This document shows, in pieces, positions 8,601-16,147 of a stretch of DNA of 64,000 bases. The translations under genes and the position numbers were made by a program. Source of the stretch: a virus; the IMG/VR virus record IMGVR_UViG_3300031788_000002, positions 103,482 through 167,481 of that record. One strand, 5' to 3'. Position 1 is the first letter of the stretch, and the number at the start of each line of letters is the position of its first letter. The notes beneath the pieces were generated by a model, which worked only from the letters and a program-made list of their open reading frames with translations, was not told the DNA's origin and searched no databases.

Positions 8601-10152
8601 TGACGCCGAGCGAGAACAGCATGTGGTCAACACCTGGCACGATGCAACGGACCAGATGCTGAAAGAGCATGATACGAAGATGACGGCCAATCCCAATAAC
8701 CTGTACCTGATGCAGCAAGCGGGTGTGAAGCCGGGGCCTATTCAATACCGGCAGCTTCGCCTGGCCCCGATGCTCATGGTGGACAGCCAGAACCGTGTGA
8801 TTTCGACGCCGGTAACGAAGAGTTACTCCGAGGGGTTGGACGTGAGCTCCTACTGGACGCAGATGGCCGGTGCGCGCCGAGGATCAGTACTCAAAGTTCA
8901 AGAGGTGCGCGAACCGGGGTACTTTACGAAGAAGCTCATCAACGTAACGATGGGCCTACAGGTTACGAAGCATGATTGCGGTACGGATAACGGGCTGCAC
9001 TTGCCTATCCACTCCCAGGATATCTTTGACCGTACTCTGGCACAGGAACACACCATTGGGGGTGTGACGTACGCGAAGGACACGGTGATTACGCCGCAGG
9101 TAGCGTCCACAATCAAAGCCGCGGATAAGAACGCAACTTTGTTGGTCCGCTCAACATTGAAGTGCGACAACGGAACCGGCGTTTGTCAGAAGTGCGCGGG
9201 CCTGGCGCCCGATGGGCAGCATTATTCCTTGGGAACGAACGTTGGGATTTTGGCTACGCAAGCTCTTGGGGAACGCGCTACTCAGCTCACGCTCAAAGCT
9301 TTTCATGGAGGCGGTGTAGCGGAGCGTGGCGCAAACTTGGTCAACGATTTTATTCGCGTCCAGCAGTTGACGTCTCTGCCCAAGGAAATCCCGAACGCGG
9401 CGCGTTTGGCTGCGAAGGATGGTGTGGTTGAGAAAATTGAAGAAGATCCCACGGGTCACGTGGCGTGGATTGGTGGCGTCAAGCACCACATCGCCAACGA
9501 TGATCAGGGTAACCCGCTCTTCAAACCGCTCCCTGGGCAGACCGAGTCCACCTTACCCGGGGGCACGAAGTGGACGGGGTTGCAAGTCGGTATGAAGGTG
9601 CGCGCGGGAGACCCTTTGACGGATCCGGCGCGCACCTATGTCAATCCCCATGACTTGTACGCCGTCACGGGAAGTATGGCTCAAGTGCAAAACCACTTGG
9701 TGACGGAGCTGCATGACATTTACGGTCGCGAGGGCGTTCGCCGTCAGAACACGGAGACTGTGGTGCGCGCCCTTAGCGACCTGACCCGTGTCATTAACCC
9801 CGGGGATCATGAAACCATGATCAAGGGACAGTACGCGTCGCGTGCCAAAGTGCAAGAAGCCAACCGACAGCTTATAGCGCAGGGTCTTCAGCCGATTCAG
9901 CACACGCCGATTATGAAAGGTATCAGCGTGATGCCCCTTGAGGTACAAGAGGATTGGATGGCCAAGTTGAACCATGAGCGCTTGCGGGATCCAGCGCAGG
10001 GACTGCCCGCGAGTGCCGCCCTCGGGGCTTCCTCTGATCTGCACGGGAACAACCCGGTAGCAGGCATGGCTTACGGAGCCGAGTTTGGAATGACCAACGT
10101 CAACGTCTTCGACAAGCCGCACCTTAAAGACGTCGCGTCCCACGCATACTGA
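2605..10152 (+). CDS. Fused beta/beta-prime multisubunit RNA polymerase with intein
   Basis: One 2515-residue frame carries both large subunits of a bacterial-type RNA polymerase. Beta signatures come first: LADLPYMTQRHAYIVDGREY (~95-115), GPGGIQSDNAI...HTPEGSKTG (~363-398), a GHNFEDGIAIS segment (~635), then GDKM and SGRHGNKGVI (778/1135, split by the intein), and the beta C-terminal GGKTGGQSMGNLG (~1282). Beta-prime follows: GGVFDPAITGG (~1412), a GYFQNTLLSRR segment (~1648), the catalytic ADFDGD with D1774, D1776 and D1778, a bridge-helix/trigger-loop region (~2089-2130), and a zinc site C2125, C2187, C2194, C2197. The usual N-terminal beta-prime zinc finger is absent. After splicing about 2159 residues remain, shorter than E. 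coli beta plus beta-prime (about 2750). The stop overlaps the next ATG by one base. The upstream gap holds a modest ribosome site but no convincing promoter. Family and fusion are clear; virion packaging is not known. Confidence 0.97.
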   Translation: MAYLNPKEAFADLKQNVIEGLQAHFPITGSKQSIHLEGVDVREHARDFNDLTEQHKAKVEGRSWTVPVFGALALKNNQTGEVLDRKSIQLADLPYMTQRHAYIVDGREYQVDNQWRLKPGVYTRRKEDGELKSQFNVQGKRPFDITLDPETKVFSMIRGDSKNIPVYPLMKELGVDDDTLQASWGKEVLAANRGARAAGTALERFYKADKKRAPTSTEEARQHFIDTMEGSKIRPEVTQITLGKPYDHVNGNLLHDVTTKMIGVQRGEIPEDERDSLVFKDLHTVADFAKKGLTDWKTKKALQARTARKINTATSIRQVIHGNMFSRPVKATFTENALARTADQVNPVEMLTSSFQTTIMGPGGIQSDNAISESAKLINPSQIGFLDSIHTPEGSKTGVTLHLPMGVIKRGNTPLIPVYNLRTQQMDHIDPVTYHKSVVMMPDQVTWNKSTPIPVGKRVMVSQKGNELVEADASSADYVMRSPSQLFSMTSNLIPFLGNNSGNRASYATHHIEQAISLHDRDAPLVQSGTGRATGVRTFEEFMGRQSAHIAPTAGTVTKVTADAITVQDKEGKDHHVTIYNNFPLNDPKAVLHSTPAVKEGDAVTPGQLLADNNFTRNGQLALGKNLLVAYIPFKGHNFEDGIAISQTAAAKMASEHMHKPSITLGPDAITGLAKYKALHPTSFETQQLEHLDDAGVVRVGQTVRTGDPLVVASRPFDSKGSYSLSKIRKSLSSQTLDSSLTWKSEHPGEVVGIHRDEEGNVTVHVRTVEPMQVGDKMCYDEETEMLTARGWLPVADVTCADEVCSRVDGHIVYQSPDAVFAYPTGGRMYRIKSRQVDLLVTDKHDMFVKERGASDFLLTPAATLFGRRIRYAKSGLWQGHDPEYIAFPALCVRAGQYGNGSRMLPEVRLPVSVYCMLLGAYVSNGHTFDQPGDYGIAIDKATGPQFEELCRALTEANIAFSRTNGATCSRVTIHSKQWLEHFRVLGRARVKYIPEHIFSFSRDSLCILFKWLMWGNSSSMMTGRPVAYFTSSKRLADDVQRLALHVGYAGNVRIHAEEGWQTIKGKPSWCARSYEVRIVTTKLEPQVNNGHVKKQRAQEEYFVENYTKPVYCVRVPGHVVYVRRNGKAVWSGNSGRHGNKGVITTILPDKEMPHTADGRPIEVVLNPSGVPGRMNMGQVLETAAGKIAEKTGQTYIVNNFEHGVDQLDRVKKALKEHGLTDTEEVIDPVSGQSLGKALVGPQHLLKLNFQIDKKVSVRSGMPLEGAEPEHYDADTLIPAQGGKTGGQSMGNLGLYGMLAHGAKHNIREMQTWKSEGADRKERWDSLHNEVWRAIQTGETPPPPKKTFAFQKFEDMLTAAGINVTKRGHTLQLTPLTNQQILAQSAGALPNPGYSVISKKGKAGDEPVARKGGVFDPAITGGHGGQNWSHIVLPEPVPNPVFEHAIQRVLGLKEGQYADIVNGEAAVKDGKVVPLGTEGSKAGGAAIAHMLGELDVKEELKKAKDALDKLKVPANLAHRDVTPKLDQLSKQVRYLSTLDKAGIHPKDAYVLENLPVIPPIMRPASFLPNGNVHEADLNSLYTRAGQLASAMQSPNYKYLSDHDKKEDRFNLYDSVKALMGVGEDWATRGKQGKGVLLQIAGSAPKEGYFQNTLLSRRQDMTMRATITPDASMGLDQVGLPEKKALDLFRPFVVNKLQEIGAASTPREAHALLSEPGKKDPAVYQALDKVMAERPVLLKRDPVLHKHGVQAFWPQRVPGKAIQIHPLTTGGFTADFDGDTMALYVPIGRDAVEEAKGMVPSRNVYNEASGKVIYQPSLEASLGLFKLSRVTGDSGKTFDSHAALLKAAQAGKLTVTETATVDGKPTTAGRILLASAVPESMQHDMLHNMNLSLNKKGTDRVYTQIAKEHKAAFADSAVKLMRLGYDAAFGVLKIPNPATQGTAAAVEKDGEHPKDNVQYLPMGTHSLSLNDFTPDKATRDPIVAAATKKVEQINARTDLSDAEREQHVVNTWHDATDQMLKEHDTKMTANPNNLYLMQQAGVKPGPIQYRQLRLAPMLMVDSQNRVISTPVTKSYSEGLDVSSYWTQMAGARRGSVLKVQEVREPGYFTKKLINVTMGLQVTKHDCGTDNGLHLPIHSQDIFDRTLAQEHTIGGVTYAKDTVITPQVASTIKAADKNATLLVRSTLKCDNGTGVCQKCAGLAPDGQHYSLGTNVGILATQALGERATQLTLKAFHGGGVAERGANLVNDFIRVQQLTSLPKEIPNAARLAAKDGVVEKIEEDPTGHVAWIGGVKHHIANDDQGNPLFKPLPGQTESTLPGGTKWTGLQVGMKVRAGDPLTDPARTYVNPHDLYAVTGSMAQVQNHLVTELHDIYGREGVRRQNTETVVRALSDLTRVINPGDHETMIKGQYASRAKVQEANRQLIAQGLQPIQHTPIMKGISVMPLEVQEDWMAKLNHERLRDPAQGLPASAALGASSDLHGNNPVAGMAYGAEFGMTNVNVFDKPHLKDVASHAY
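4939..6006 (+). other. Intein (C779-N1134 of the RNA polymerase), with degenerate LAGLIDADG endonuclease
   Basis: The conserved beta motif GDKM-SGRHGNKG is interrupted by 356 residues that begin Cys779 (CYDEETEMLTARGW, block A) and end Gly1133-Asn1134 before Ser1135. Block B is VTDKH with T842 and H845; block F is VYCVRVPGHVVYV and block G VWSGN. The penultimate residue is Gly rather than the usual His. Between the splicing blocks lie two LAGLIDADG-like helices, MLLGAYVSNG (N925) and KWLMWGNSSS (N1017), the second followed by a TSSKRLADDVQ stretch typical of these enzymes. The acidic catalytic position is Asn in both, so the nuclease is probably dead while splicing must persist. Deleting the intein restores an uninterrupted RNA polymerase motif. 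Confidence 0.93.
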
Positions 10153-11432
10153 TGGGCCGCTACATCACCGATCCCCATACGGATGCGCGTACGCCGCTCG
10201 AGCGTACCAGCATGCGCAGTTCGTGGACGCAGCCCCACGGGGCTTCGCCCGCGTTTATTCACGAATCTCGCGTCTTAGACTTTAATTTGGCCACCTGGAC
10301 CGTCGATGTACGCTCTCAGTTTGACCAGAAGTTCTACCCGAACATTCAGGTTGCGGGCCCTTACCTTCATCCTAATCGCGGAGAAGGTTGGTCGGTTGTT
10401 CCCGAAGTGAACGCAAAGTGCGTGGTATGTTTACCCAGTGACGGGCCCCCGCCTTTTGTGCTGGCTTTCATCATGCCTATGGAGACCCCCGAGGATCCCT
10501 CCTCGAGCGCTGCGGCAGAAGACGCAGCGGATACCACAGGTACTAACCAGGGTGCGGTTTTCTCTGGAGGTCGTGCACGGGGTAAGCCCGGGGACATGAT
10601 ATGGCAAGGGCGGGACGGCAACTTCGTGATTATGCATCGCGGGGGCGTTCTCCAGGTGGGGTCGACGGAGCTCGCCCAGCGCATTTACATACCGCTCGGC
10701 AATATCATTACGGACATCAGTCAAAACTACGAGCATCACAATACTGGGGGTTCCATTAACTGGGGACTGTCCACAAGCTACACCGACGATAATCCTCAGA
10801 CCGAGTTTCGTCAGACGTTCCGGTTGTTTGCCAACGATGCCCAGGCGGATCTACGCATTGCTGTTGGGCAAGTGCATCAGCCTGTTCCAGAACCTTCGGG
10901 GGATGCAGGCGAGACCTCGAACAACACGGCGATGGGTGTAGGGGCCGACACTATCGTTGCTGAGTTCGTGATCGCACCGGCCGGCTTCAACGTGGAAGCG
11001 GGTTCGCCGGTGAGCGGCGTAGAGAACCTGACCAAGTTGAAGATGTTTTTTGACCGGTCAGGGTCTGGGTTCTTGCGCGCTGAAGCAAGCGTCAACATCC
11101 GCGTCAAAAATCAACTTCGTATTACGGCAGATCAGGGGATGACGCTGACCTCGGGTAAGTCACTGCAATTGCAGGCGACAGAAAATCTACGGTTGGTGGG
11201 AAGTACTGGGGTTCAGATTACGTCGGATAAGGGCGCGGTAACCATTAACGGAGGGGACACCCCCGTGGCCACCGTCGGCTCAGCGGTGAGCATTGTTATC
11301 GCAACGCCCGTACCTATTATCCTGAGCGCACCCGTACCGGGGACGCCAGGTGTCATCTCAGCGGGCGCGATGTTCACCGGCTTTATCACCAACGGATCCA
11401 GCACGGTGTTGGTCCCGGGGCCGCAAGGCTAA
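10152..11432 (+). CDS. Baseplate spike / puncturing-device-like protein
   Basis: The 426-residue protein looks like a tail spike. The N-terminal half (about residues 35-120) resembles the OB-fold region of gp5/gpV-type baseplate spike proteins, with a YPNIQVAGPY strand and a WSVVPEVNAKCVVCLP strand. The C-terminal third (~310-380) contains short repeating beta units (VNIRVKNQLRITADQGMTLT, LQLQATENLRL, VQITSDKGAVTING) typical of a triple-stranded beta-helix needle. No lysozyme domain is apparent. It follows the polymerase with a TGATG overlap. Its place in the baseplate is inferred from these patterns. Confidence 0.72.
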   Translation: MGRYITDPHTDARTPLERTSMRSSWTQPHGASPAFIHESRVLDFNLATWTVDVRSQFDQKFYPNIQVAGPYLHPNRGEGWSVVPEVNAKCVVCLPSDGPPPFVLAFIMPMETPEDPSSSAAAEDAADTTGTNQGAVFSGGRARGKPGDMIWQGRDGNFVIMHRGGVLQVGSTELAQRIYIPLGNIITDISQNYEHHNTGGSINWGLSTSYTDDNPQTEFRQTFRLFANDAQADLRIAVGQVHQPVPEPSGDAGETSNNTAMGVGADTIVAEFVIAPAGFNVEAGSPVSGVENLTKLKMFFDRSGSGFLRAEASVNIRVKNQLRITADQGMTLTSGKSLQLQATENLRLVGSTGVQITSDKGAVTINGGDTPVATVGSAVSIVIATPVPIILSAPVPGTPGVISAGAMFTGFITNGSSTVLVPGPQG

Positions 11433-11435
11433 GCG

Positions 11436-12068
11436 ATGGCTCTGGGTGCGCTCAAAAGCGGTACGTTGGGCGGCTTCAACGTGGGCCTCGCGGTGGCGGT
11501 TGGGTTTTTGGTACCTCTTGGCATCCAAATCGACGCGCTCATCGCGGCGGGCCTAGGCCCCTTTCAGCTCGACATCAGCGCGCGCCTCATGGCGACGCTG
11601 TCCATGTCGGTGGGCCTGAGCATTCAGGTGGGTAACCCCTTCGCTGGGATTCAAGCGGTGCTCATGGCGCTCGCCAACATTCAAGTGGCGTTGTCCCTAG
11701 CCCTCGAATTTCCTATCCCCTCAATTCAAATTGGTGTGCAGCTCAGCGCTTCCATCGCGTTGGCGGGCACGCTGTCGATTCAGCTGGGGGGCTTGCAATT
11801 GGCTATTCAGCTGGCTCTCGCGATCAAAATCCCTGCGCTACGTGCTACGGCGCAACTCGCCGCCAGTTTAAACGCCGGCCCCGTATTCGCGTTTACCTTC
11901 GCCGGGGATTCCTTGGCGACCACGGGCACGGAGGTGAACGGCTTATTTGCCGGGGGTCTTATTGACGGTACCAACGTCATTCAGCCTAGCGATCCCGTTT
12001 TTGGTATCGTGCTGCTAAGCGCAGCGCCTTCAGTTCAAGCATCGTTCGATGTACTCTTTCAGGTATAG
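11436..12068 (+). CDS. Hydrophobic repetitive protein, 210 aa
   Basis: The sequence is almost entirely hydrophobic or small residues with few charges and repeated LSIQ/LQLAIQ/ALSLALE units, giving an alternating beta-like pattern across residues 10-150. I do not recognise a family. It is wedged between the spike-like gene and a large virion protein, with 3- and 5-base gaps, so a virion role is likely. It could be a membrane-interacting tip component or an unusual beta-structured fibre; the sequence does not decide. Confidence 0.6.
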   Translation: MALGALKSGTLGGFNVGLAVAVGFLVPLGIQIDALIAAGLGPFQLDISARLMATLSMSVGLSIQVGNPFAGIQAVLMALANIQVALSLALEFPIPSIQIGVQLSASIALAGTLSIQLGGLQLAIQLALAIKIPALRATAQLAASLNAGPVFAFTFAGDSLATTGTEVNGLFAGGLIDGTNVIQPSDPVFGIVLLSAAPSVQASFDVLFQV

Positions 12069-12073
12069 AAACC

Positions 12074-14401
12074 ATGATGCAGCCTCTTTTCTACGCCCCC
12101 GAAGTGTTCATCGAGAAAAGCGCGGGCGAGGTCGATCTTCCAGACGATCCGAATCAGTGGCCGCAACAGATTCTTCAAGAGCTCTACAAGCAAGTCCCCT
12201 ACATTACCGATTACCAACCCCATGTGCGCATGGCGAGCGTGGACGCGGAACGGGGGTACGGGCTAGGGCACGTCGAGATCCAGAACCAAACAGAAGCCCC
12301 GATGGATACGCCGCAGGATCAATTGGATTCGGCGGGCATCCGTACGGTGCGCATCCCCTTCATCATCCGGGAAAAGAAGCTCAGCCCCTTCGACTTGCTG
12401 ATCAATGATACCGGCGCGACCATCCCGCTGACGGAAAACCGGCTGCGTCAGGCGCTCTTTCGGCCCCAGGCATTTGACGTCACCAGCCGAACGCCGGGGG
12501 ATCAGAGCATGATTGGTCAGCTCTACCCACCCTACCGTCAGAACTACGGGTTTGGTGGGGGCGGCATCGCGATGAACGCGGCCGGCGGGATGGGCATTGG
12601 CAAGGTGGGCATGAAGCTCGCGGCCGCGGACGAAGCGTCCAGTGCCTTCGAAGCGTTCATTCTGAGCGCTGCGGAGAAGGACGCGAACGTCCTCACACAA
12701 TCAGCGCGCGAGCACATCAAGCCGAAGAACTTTGCAATCCCGAAGGGCGAAGGCCCCGGCGGTACAGGCAAGTACCCTATCGAGAACGCGACCCATGCGA
12801 AGGCTGCGCTGTCGATGGTCGGCGCTCACGGCTCACCCGCGGAGAAGACCAGGGTCTATTCGGCGGTGGCCAAGAAGTATCCGGGGATTGCCGCGAGGTC
12901 GTTGGTGCCTGCGGTCAAAGTGGATGCAAAAAAAGAAGCCTCGGTGCTGCTTGCCATCCTCCCCACCTTGGACGGTTTCGATGCGGAGCATGCCGCAAAC
13001 GAAGTAAATGCCCTAGGCCCCAACGCATTTTCTCGGATCAAGGTAGCGTCCTCTCGTTTCTACGACGCGCTGCGACTGGTACTTGCCGCGCAGGAGCAGA
13101 CGAAGCACGCGGCGTGGGAGCAGTGGCTCAAGCCCGACGTGGTCCAAGTGCAAAAAGCCGTGGAGGGCTACAAGGTAAAGACGGCGAGCCGCCGGTACTG
13201 GGATCCGCAAGAAGCGTTGATGAATCGCGGGGACGTGGTGCGGAGCTTCGGGACCAAGGTGGCCATGCAGGCGGATCTGACCGGTTGCTGCACACTAGGT
13301 ACGAACCTGCAGAAGACGGCGGAGGACGCACCCGCGACGGCATCGGTGGTGACCAAGCCCGGGATGTACAAGGTCATGGACAGCGGGGGCAAAGAGCAAT
13401 TGGGGTACGTGGTGCCTCAGCTGGTCGATGTGCATGGATCCGAGATTCCGATCGCCTTGTTCACCAACGGCAGCACGGTCGCGGTGCAGAGCGACATTCA
13501 TGGCGTACCTGCGGGGGGCGCCAACGTGAGCTTGCCTTCGGGGCCCATTGGGCAGCACGGCACGTTTTACACCGAGCGCGACGGGGGCGTTCGTATGACG
13601 GTGCCCTTCGATTTGCAGGACTCGGTGACGCAAGGCGATCAACCCCGAGTGTACAACGGCACGACGTTCGGGGGCGACAAGGTCACGCTGTCCGTGCAGC
13701 CCAACCTGGTCGACGTGACCCCCGTGGACAACGGCCGGGTGTTGATCCCCGCGGAGTGGAAGTGGCTGCCCCTTGATGGCGCCGATCACATTTCGCTCTT
13801 GAGCAGTGAGGAAGCCACGGCAGCCAACCCCGAGAGCAAGCTGGCGCACGTTGAGGTGGTCTCCGACGGAATGTCCTTTACTCTGCGGGGGACGCCTCTG
13901 ACCAAGATCGCGACGGAGCAGCGCAGCTTCTTGTCCCTGGATGACGCGATCTTTCTCCTCGCGGGGCTTGGGGTGGAGATGAATTACGCCGCGGAGAAGC
14001 TGGCCGCGGCGGTGGCCTTCAGCCGGCCGGAGCCGATCAAGGTGGCGTGCTTGGTTGCTCCGAAGGGCGATCAGATGAAGCAGGCCCTCGAGAAGGCGGC
14101 TGGAATTGTGGGTGCCATAGCCGGTTTCAAACAGCCGCTCCTTCTCAAAGAAGCGGCGAGCTTCCCCGATCCGCAGATGGTTGACACGGTCTTGAGCCTC
14201 GGGTTCATCAATCCCGAGAACATCATGACCTTTGTTAGCTACCTTCCGGACATCGAAGACGTGCAGACGAAGATGTGTGAGTTGCTCTTCGCCGTGCGCT
14301 GCGGTCTCTCGAACGTGCCGCAGTCGGCACTCGAGCGCGCAGTGCGGTCGACGGAAGAGGTCATTGAGGGTCTCAAGATCCTCGGTTTCCAAGGTTCCTA
14401 A
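12074..14401 (+). CDS. Large virion-type structural protein with KTAS motif, 775 aa
   Basis: The N-terminal ~150 residues include VRIPFIIREKKLSPFDLL and PLTENRLRQALFRP. Residues ~209-277 match a small domain seen in other phage proteins (recalled as DUF6582-like): a REHIKPKNFAIP start, a KYPIENATHAKAAL middle and a VAKKYPGI end. A KTAS motif is at ~369 and KTAE at ~416, matching the motif shared by head proteins here. The middle is rich in beta strands; the C-terminus is helical. It precedes the terminase region, where a portal could be expected, but I see no portal signature. A stem-loop follows the stop. Confidence 0.7.
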   Translation: MMQPLFYAPEVFIEKSAGEVDLPDDPNQWPQQILQELYKQVPYITDYQPHVRMASVDAERGYGLGHVEIQNQTEAPMDTPQDQLDSAGIRTVRIPFIIREKKLSPFDLLINDTGATIPLTENRLRQALFRPQAFDVTSRTPGDQSMIGQLYPPYRQNYGFGGGGIAMNAAGGMGIGKVGMKLAAADEASSAFEAFILSAAEKDANVLTQSAREHIKPKNFAIPKGEGPGGTGKYPIENATHAKAALSMVGAHGSPAEKTRVYSAVAKKYPGIAARSLVPAVKVDAKKEASVLLAILPTLDGFDAEHAANEVNALGPNAFSRIKVASSRFYDALRLVLAAQEQTKHAAWEQWLKPDVVQVQKAVEGYKVKTASRRYWDPQEALMNRGDVVRSFGTKVAMQADLTGCCTLGTNLQKTAEDAPATASVVTKPGMYKVMDSGGKEQLGYVVPQLVDVHGSEIPIALFTNGSTVAVQSDIHGVPAGGANVSLPSGPIGQHGTFYTERDGGVRMTVPFDLQDSVTQGDQPRVYNGTTFGGDKVTLSVQPNLVDVTPVDNGRVLIPAEWKWLPLDGADHISLLSSEEATAANPESKLAHVEVVSDGMSFTLRGTPLTKIATEQRSFLSLDDAIFLLAGLGVEMNYAAEKLAAAVAFSRPEPIKVACLVAPKGDQMKQALEKAAGIVGAIAGFKQPLLLKEAASFPDPQMVDTVLSLGFINPENIMTFVSYLPDIEDVQTKMCELLFAVRCGLSNVPQSALERAVRSTEEVIEGLKILGFQGS

Positions 14402-14414
14402 ATCAGGAGCTAAC

Positions 14415-14457
14415 GTTCGTGCTCCGAGCCCCGCCACCGGCGGCGTGGAGCACGAAC
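14415..14457 (+). terminator. Perfect 11-bp stem-loop after the 775-aa structural gene
   Basis: GTTCGTGCTCC (14415-14425) pairs exactly with GGAGCACGAAC (14447-14457). The 21-base loop contains a second hairpin, CCGCC-acc-GGCGG (14431-14443). No T-run follows, so this may be a terminator needing a factor, an RNA-processing site or an mRNA-stabilising end. It lies in the 91-base gap before the next gene. Confidence 0.55.
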
Positions 14458-14492
14458 ACCAATTCACCTCTTTCGCAGTGTAGACTGCCCAG

Positions 14493-15428
14493 GTGATTCG
14501 AAGAAGCCCCGCGGAGTACTACATCAAGTACCTCATGCTGCTACCCGACAAGCTGTCGGACGCCGACATTGTTCGGACCTTGAGGGAACACCAACTGGAT
14601 TACCCAGGAGCGAGTTACTTGACGAAGCTGCGCGCGGGCTTGCGCCCGCCGACGCCCTTTCGTCCGCTGATGGCGAGCGATGTCCCTTCCTACCGCTTTT
14701 TACAGAGGCATCGGGTCCACCATCTCTTCTTCCGAAATACCTACACGTTCGAAGCGCTGGAGATGTTGACCACGCCCCGCTCGAAGGAGCTGATCGAGTC
14801 CCTCATCTTGGCGGAAGAACCCTTAATGAGCATCTGCCTTCGCTTGCGACGGTTTGGCGTTCATGTGAATCCTAAGTCGGTGGAGTACTACGAGCACTTC
14901 TTCTTCAACACGAGCCTCGTAGACCACACGGAGCTTCGCGCGCTCATATCGATTCGCGTGGAAGACATGGCGGCCGGAAGCAACCCGGATGCGGAGACCC
15001 TGGTGCGCTACAAAGCGATGCAGCGGGCTTTGTACAACGACCCGCGCTACGTAGCGGTGAACGCTGTATCCCCTCAGATCGCAGCGATGCGTCTTCAGAT
15101 GCGCCACGGCTTGATGCCAAATCGCATTGAACGAATGAAGCTAGCGCAGAGCGTTCAGCAAATGGCGATGACCGCGTTGTCCGACACGTTGCAGCGAGGG
15201 GGTCCGGAGTACACCACGCAGGCGCGGGATCTTGCGTCGGTGGCAAAAGACTTGAGCACCATCATTCGTGAAGCGGGCGGGGAGAACACGCAGCTCAACG
15301 AAAGCTTGCAGCGAATTGCGCTCAGTAACGATACGACCGAAGTGCAGAACATCCGACAGTTGCCCGGGGGGCAATATGAAGATAGTGTCACGATCACTTC
15401 CGTTGAGGTGATGAATGACAAGCGCTGA
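14493..15428 (+). CDS. Hypothetical protein upstream of terminase, 311 aa
   Basis: This helical, Arg-rich protein starts with GTG at 14493. The N-terminal 60 residues contain ADIVRTLREHQLDYPGASYLTKLRAGL, which could form a helix-turn-helix. The C-terminal 100 residues are helical and Gln/Ala-rich. Because it sits two forward genes before the terminase large subunit, it is a candidate small terminase or packaging factor. I rate that only as a possibility, since small terminases are too divergent to call by eye. It overlaps the next gene by 14 bases. Confidence 0.6.
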   Translation: MIRRSPAEYYIKYLMLLPDKLSDADIVRTLREHQLDYPGASYLTKLRAGLRPPTPFRPLMASDVPSYRFLQRHRVHHLFFRNTYTFEALEMLTTPRSKELIESLILAEEPLMSICLRLRRFGVHVNPKSVEYYEHFFFNTSLVDHTELRALISIRVEDMAAGSNPDAETLVRYKAMQRALYNDPRYVAVNAVSPQIAAMRLQMRHGLMPNRIERMKLAQSVQQMAMTALSDTLQRGGPEYTTQARDLASVAKDLSTIIREAGGENTQLNESLQRIALSNDTTEVQNIRQLPGGQYEDSVTITSVEVMNDKR

Positions 15429-15882
15429 GCGTACGGTGCAGGTGTCGCAGGTAGATAAGGGCAATGCTGCTACCGCGTTTTCGGGTACGGGGGACATGCT
15501 TTTGCCCGCAGTGCTGTCCTTTGTATCCACGGGCTACCGCTACTTCTTAGAGGAGCACGCCCTCGTGGAGCGTGACCTCGTGGTGCATTTCTTTACGACG
15601 GAGCAGCAACAAAAAACGTGGGATGTTAATGCGCTGGAGCAATGGTGGTTGAACACATTTGCGTGCACATTGAGCGCGGTCGCCTGTGATTACTTTCAAG
15701 CGGGGCCCCCGCGCATTATGGCCAAGTACACAAAGGAAGTAGCGAGCTGGTGGTTTAAGGCGCAGGGGTTTGACCACCTTCTGGATTTGTCCGCGTTCCT
15801 TCACGTTTTCTTCGAGCGGCTTGACGAAACACTTCACGCTGAGCTTCTTGCACCTGGCGCACTTCCACCCGGTAGGGTTTAA
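15415..15882 (+). CDS. Hypothetical protein, 155 aa
   Basis: No family recognised. The protein is rich in aromatic residues (YRYFLEEHALVERDLVVHFF, residues 42-61; a WWLNTF and a WWFKAQGF), suggesting a compact helical fold. The first 14 bases overlap the previous gene. The last 128 bases overlap, tail to tail, a minus-strand gene that also looks like a real protein. Confidence 0.55.
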   Translation: MTSAERTVQVSQVDKGNAATAFSGTGDMLLPAVLSFVSTGYRYFLEEHALVERDLVVHFFTTEQQQKTWDVNALEQWWLNTFACTLSAVACDYFQAGPPRIMAKYTKEVASWWFKAQGFDHLLDLSAFLHVFFERLDETLHAELLAPGALPPGRV

Positions 15883-16147
15883 GAGCAAACTCCACGTGCT
15901 CTCTTGTGAAACGTACATGCACGGCGCGCCAGCCAAGCCCCAAAGCAACCTGTCGGATAATGGCGCGGATGGACGTGTGTAGGTCCTTGGGCAATGAGGC
16001 AATCTGAAGCTTGGCGTGGTGCTCGCGTTTCTTGTCGTCGGTATCGAGGGACCAGCCACCAGGAAAGTGAGGGCCGCCGGAGCTCAACCAGCGCCAAACT
16101 TCCTGAAGGGCCTCTTGGGGGTCGGCTGTTTCTTCTTGAGGTTCCAT
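15755..16147 (-). CDS. Hypothetical protein on the opposite strand, 130 aa
   Basis: A well-formed small protein: acidic N-terminus, WRWLSSGGPHFPGGWSLDTD (residues 18-37), a helical centre (SIRAIIRQVALGLGWRAVHV) and a basic tail. Its ATG (16147-16145) shares the CATG palindrome with the terminase ATG, so the two genes are divergent with overlapping start codons. Its 3' end overlaps the preceding forward gene by 128 bases. No family recognised and no clear Shine-Dalgarno site. Confidence 0.55.
   Translation of the reverse strand: MEPQEETADPQEALQEVWRWLSSGGPHFPGGWSLDTDDKKREHHAKLQIASLPKDLHTSIRAIIRQVALGLGWRAVHVRFTREHVEFALKPYRVEVRQVQEAQREVFRQAARRKREGTRTNPEGGQTPAP

Noticed and set aside
12074-14401. 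Portal protein call for the 775-aa gene
   Set aside because: Length and location are compatible, but no portal-type helical pattern is visible. I prefer an unspecified virion protein.
13295-14467. Long minus-strand open frame (390 codons) opposite the 775-aa structural gene
   Set aside because: It is a shadow of a GC-rich coding strand. Its amino-acid sequence is low-complexity and rich in Arg, His and Leu; the forward gene explains the region.
14493-15428. Small terminase call
   Set aside because: Only position and a possible HTH support it; small terminases cannot be recognised reliably by eye.
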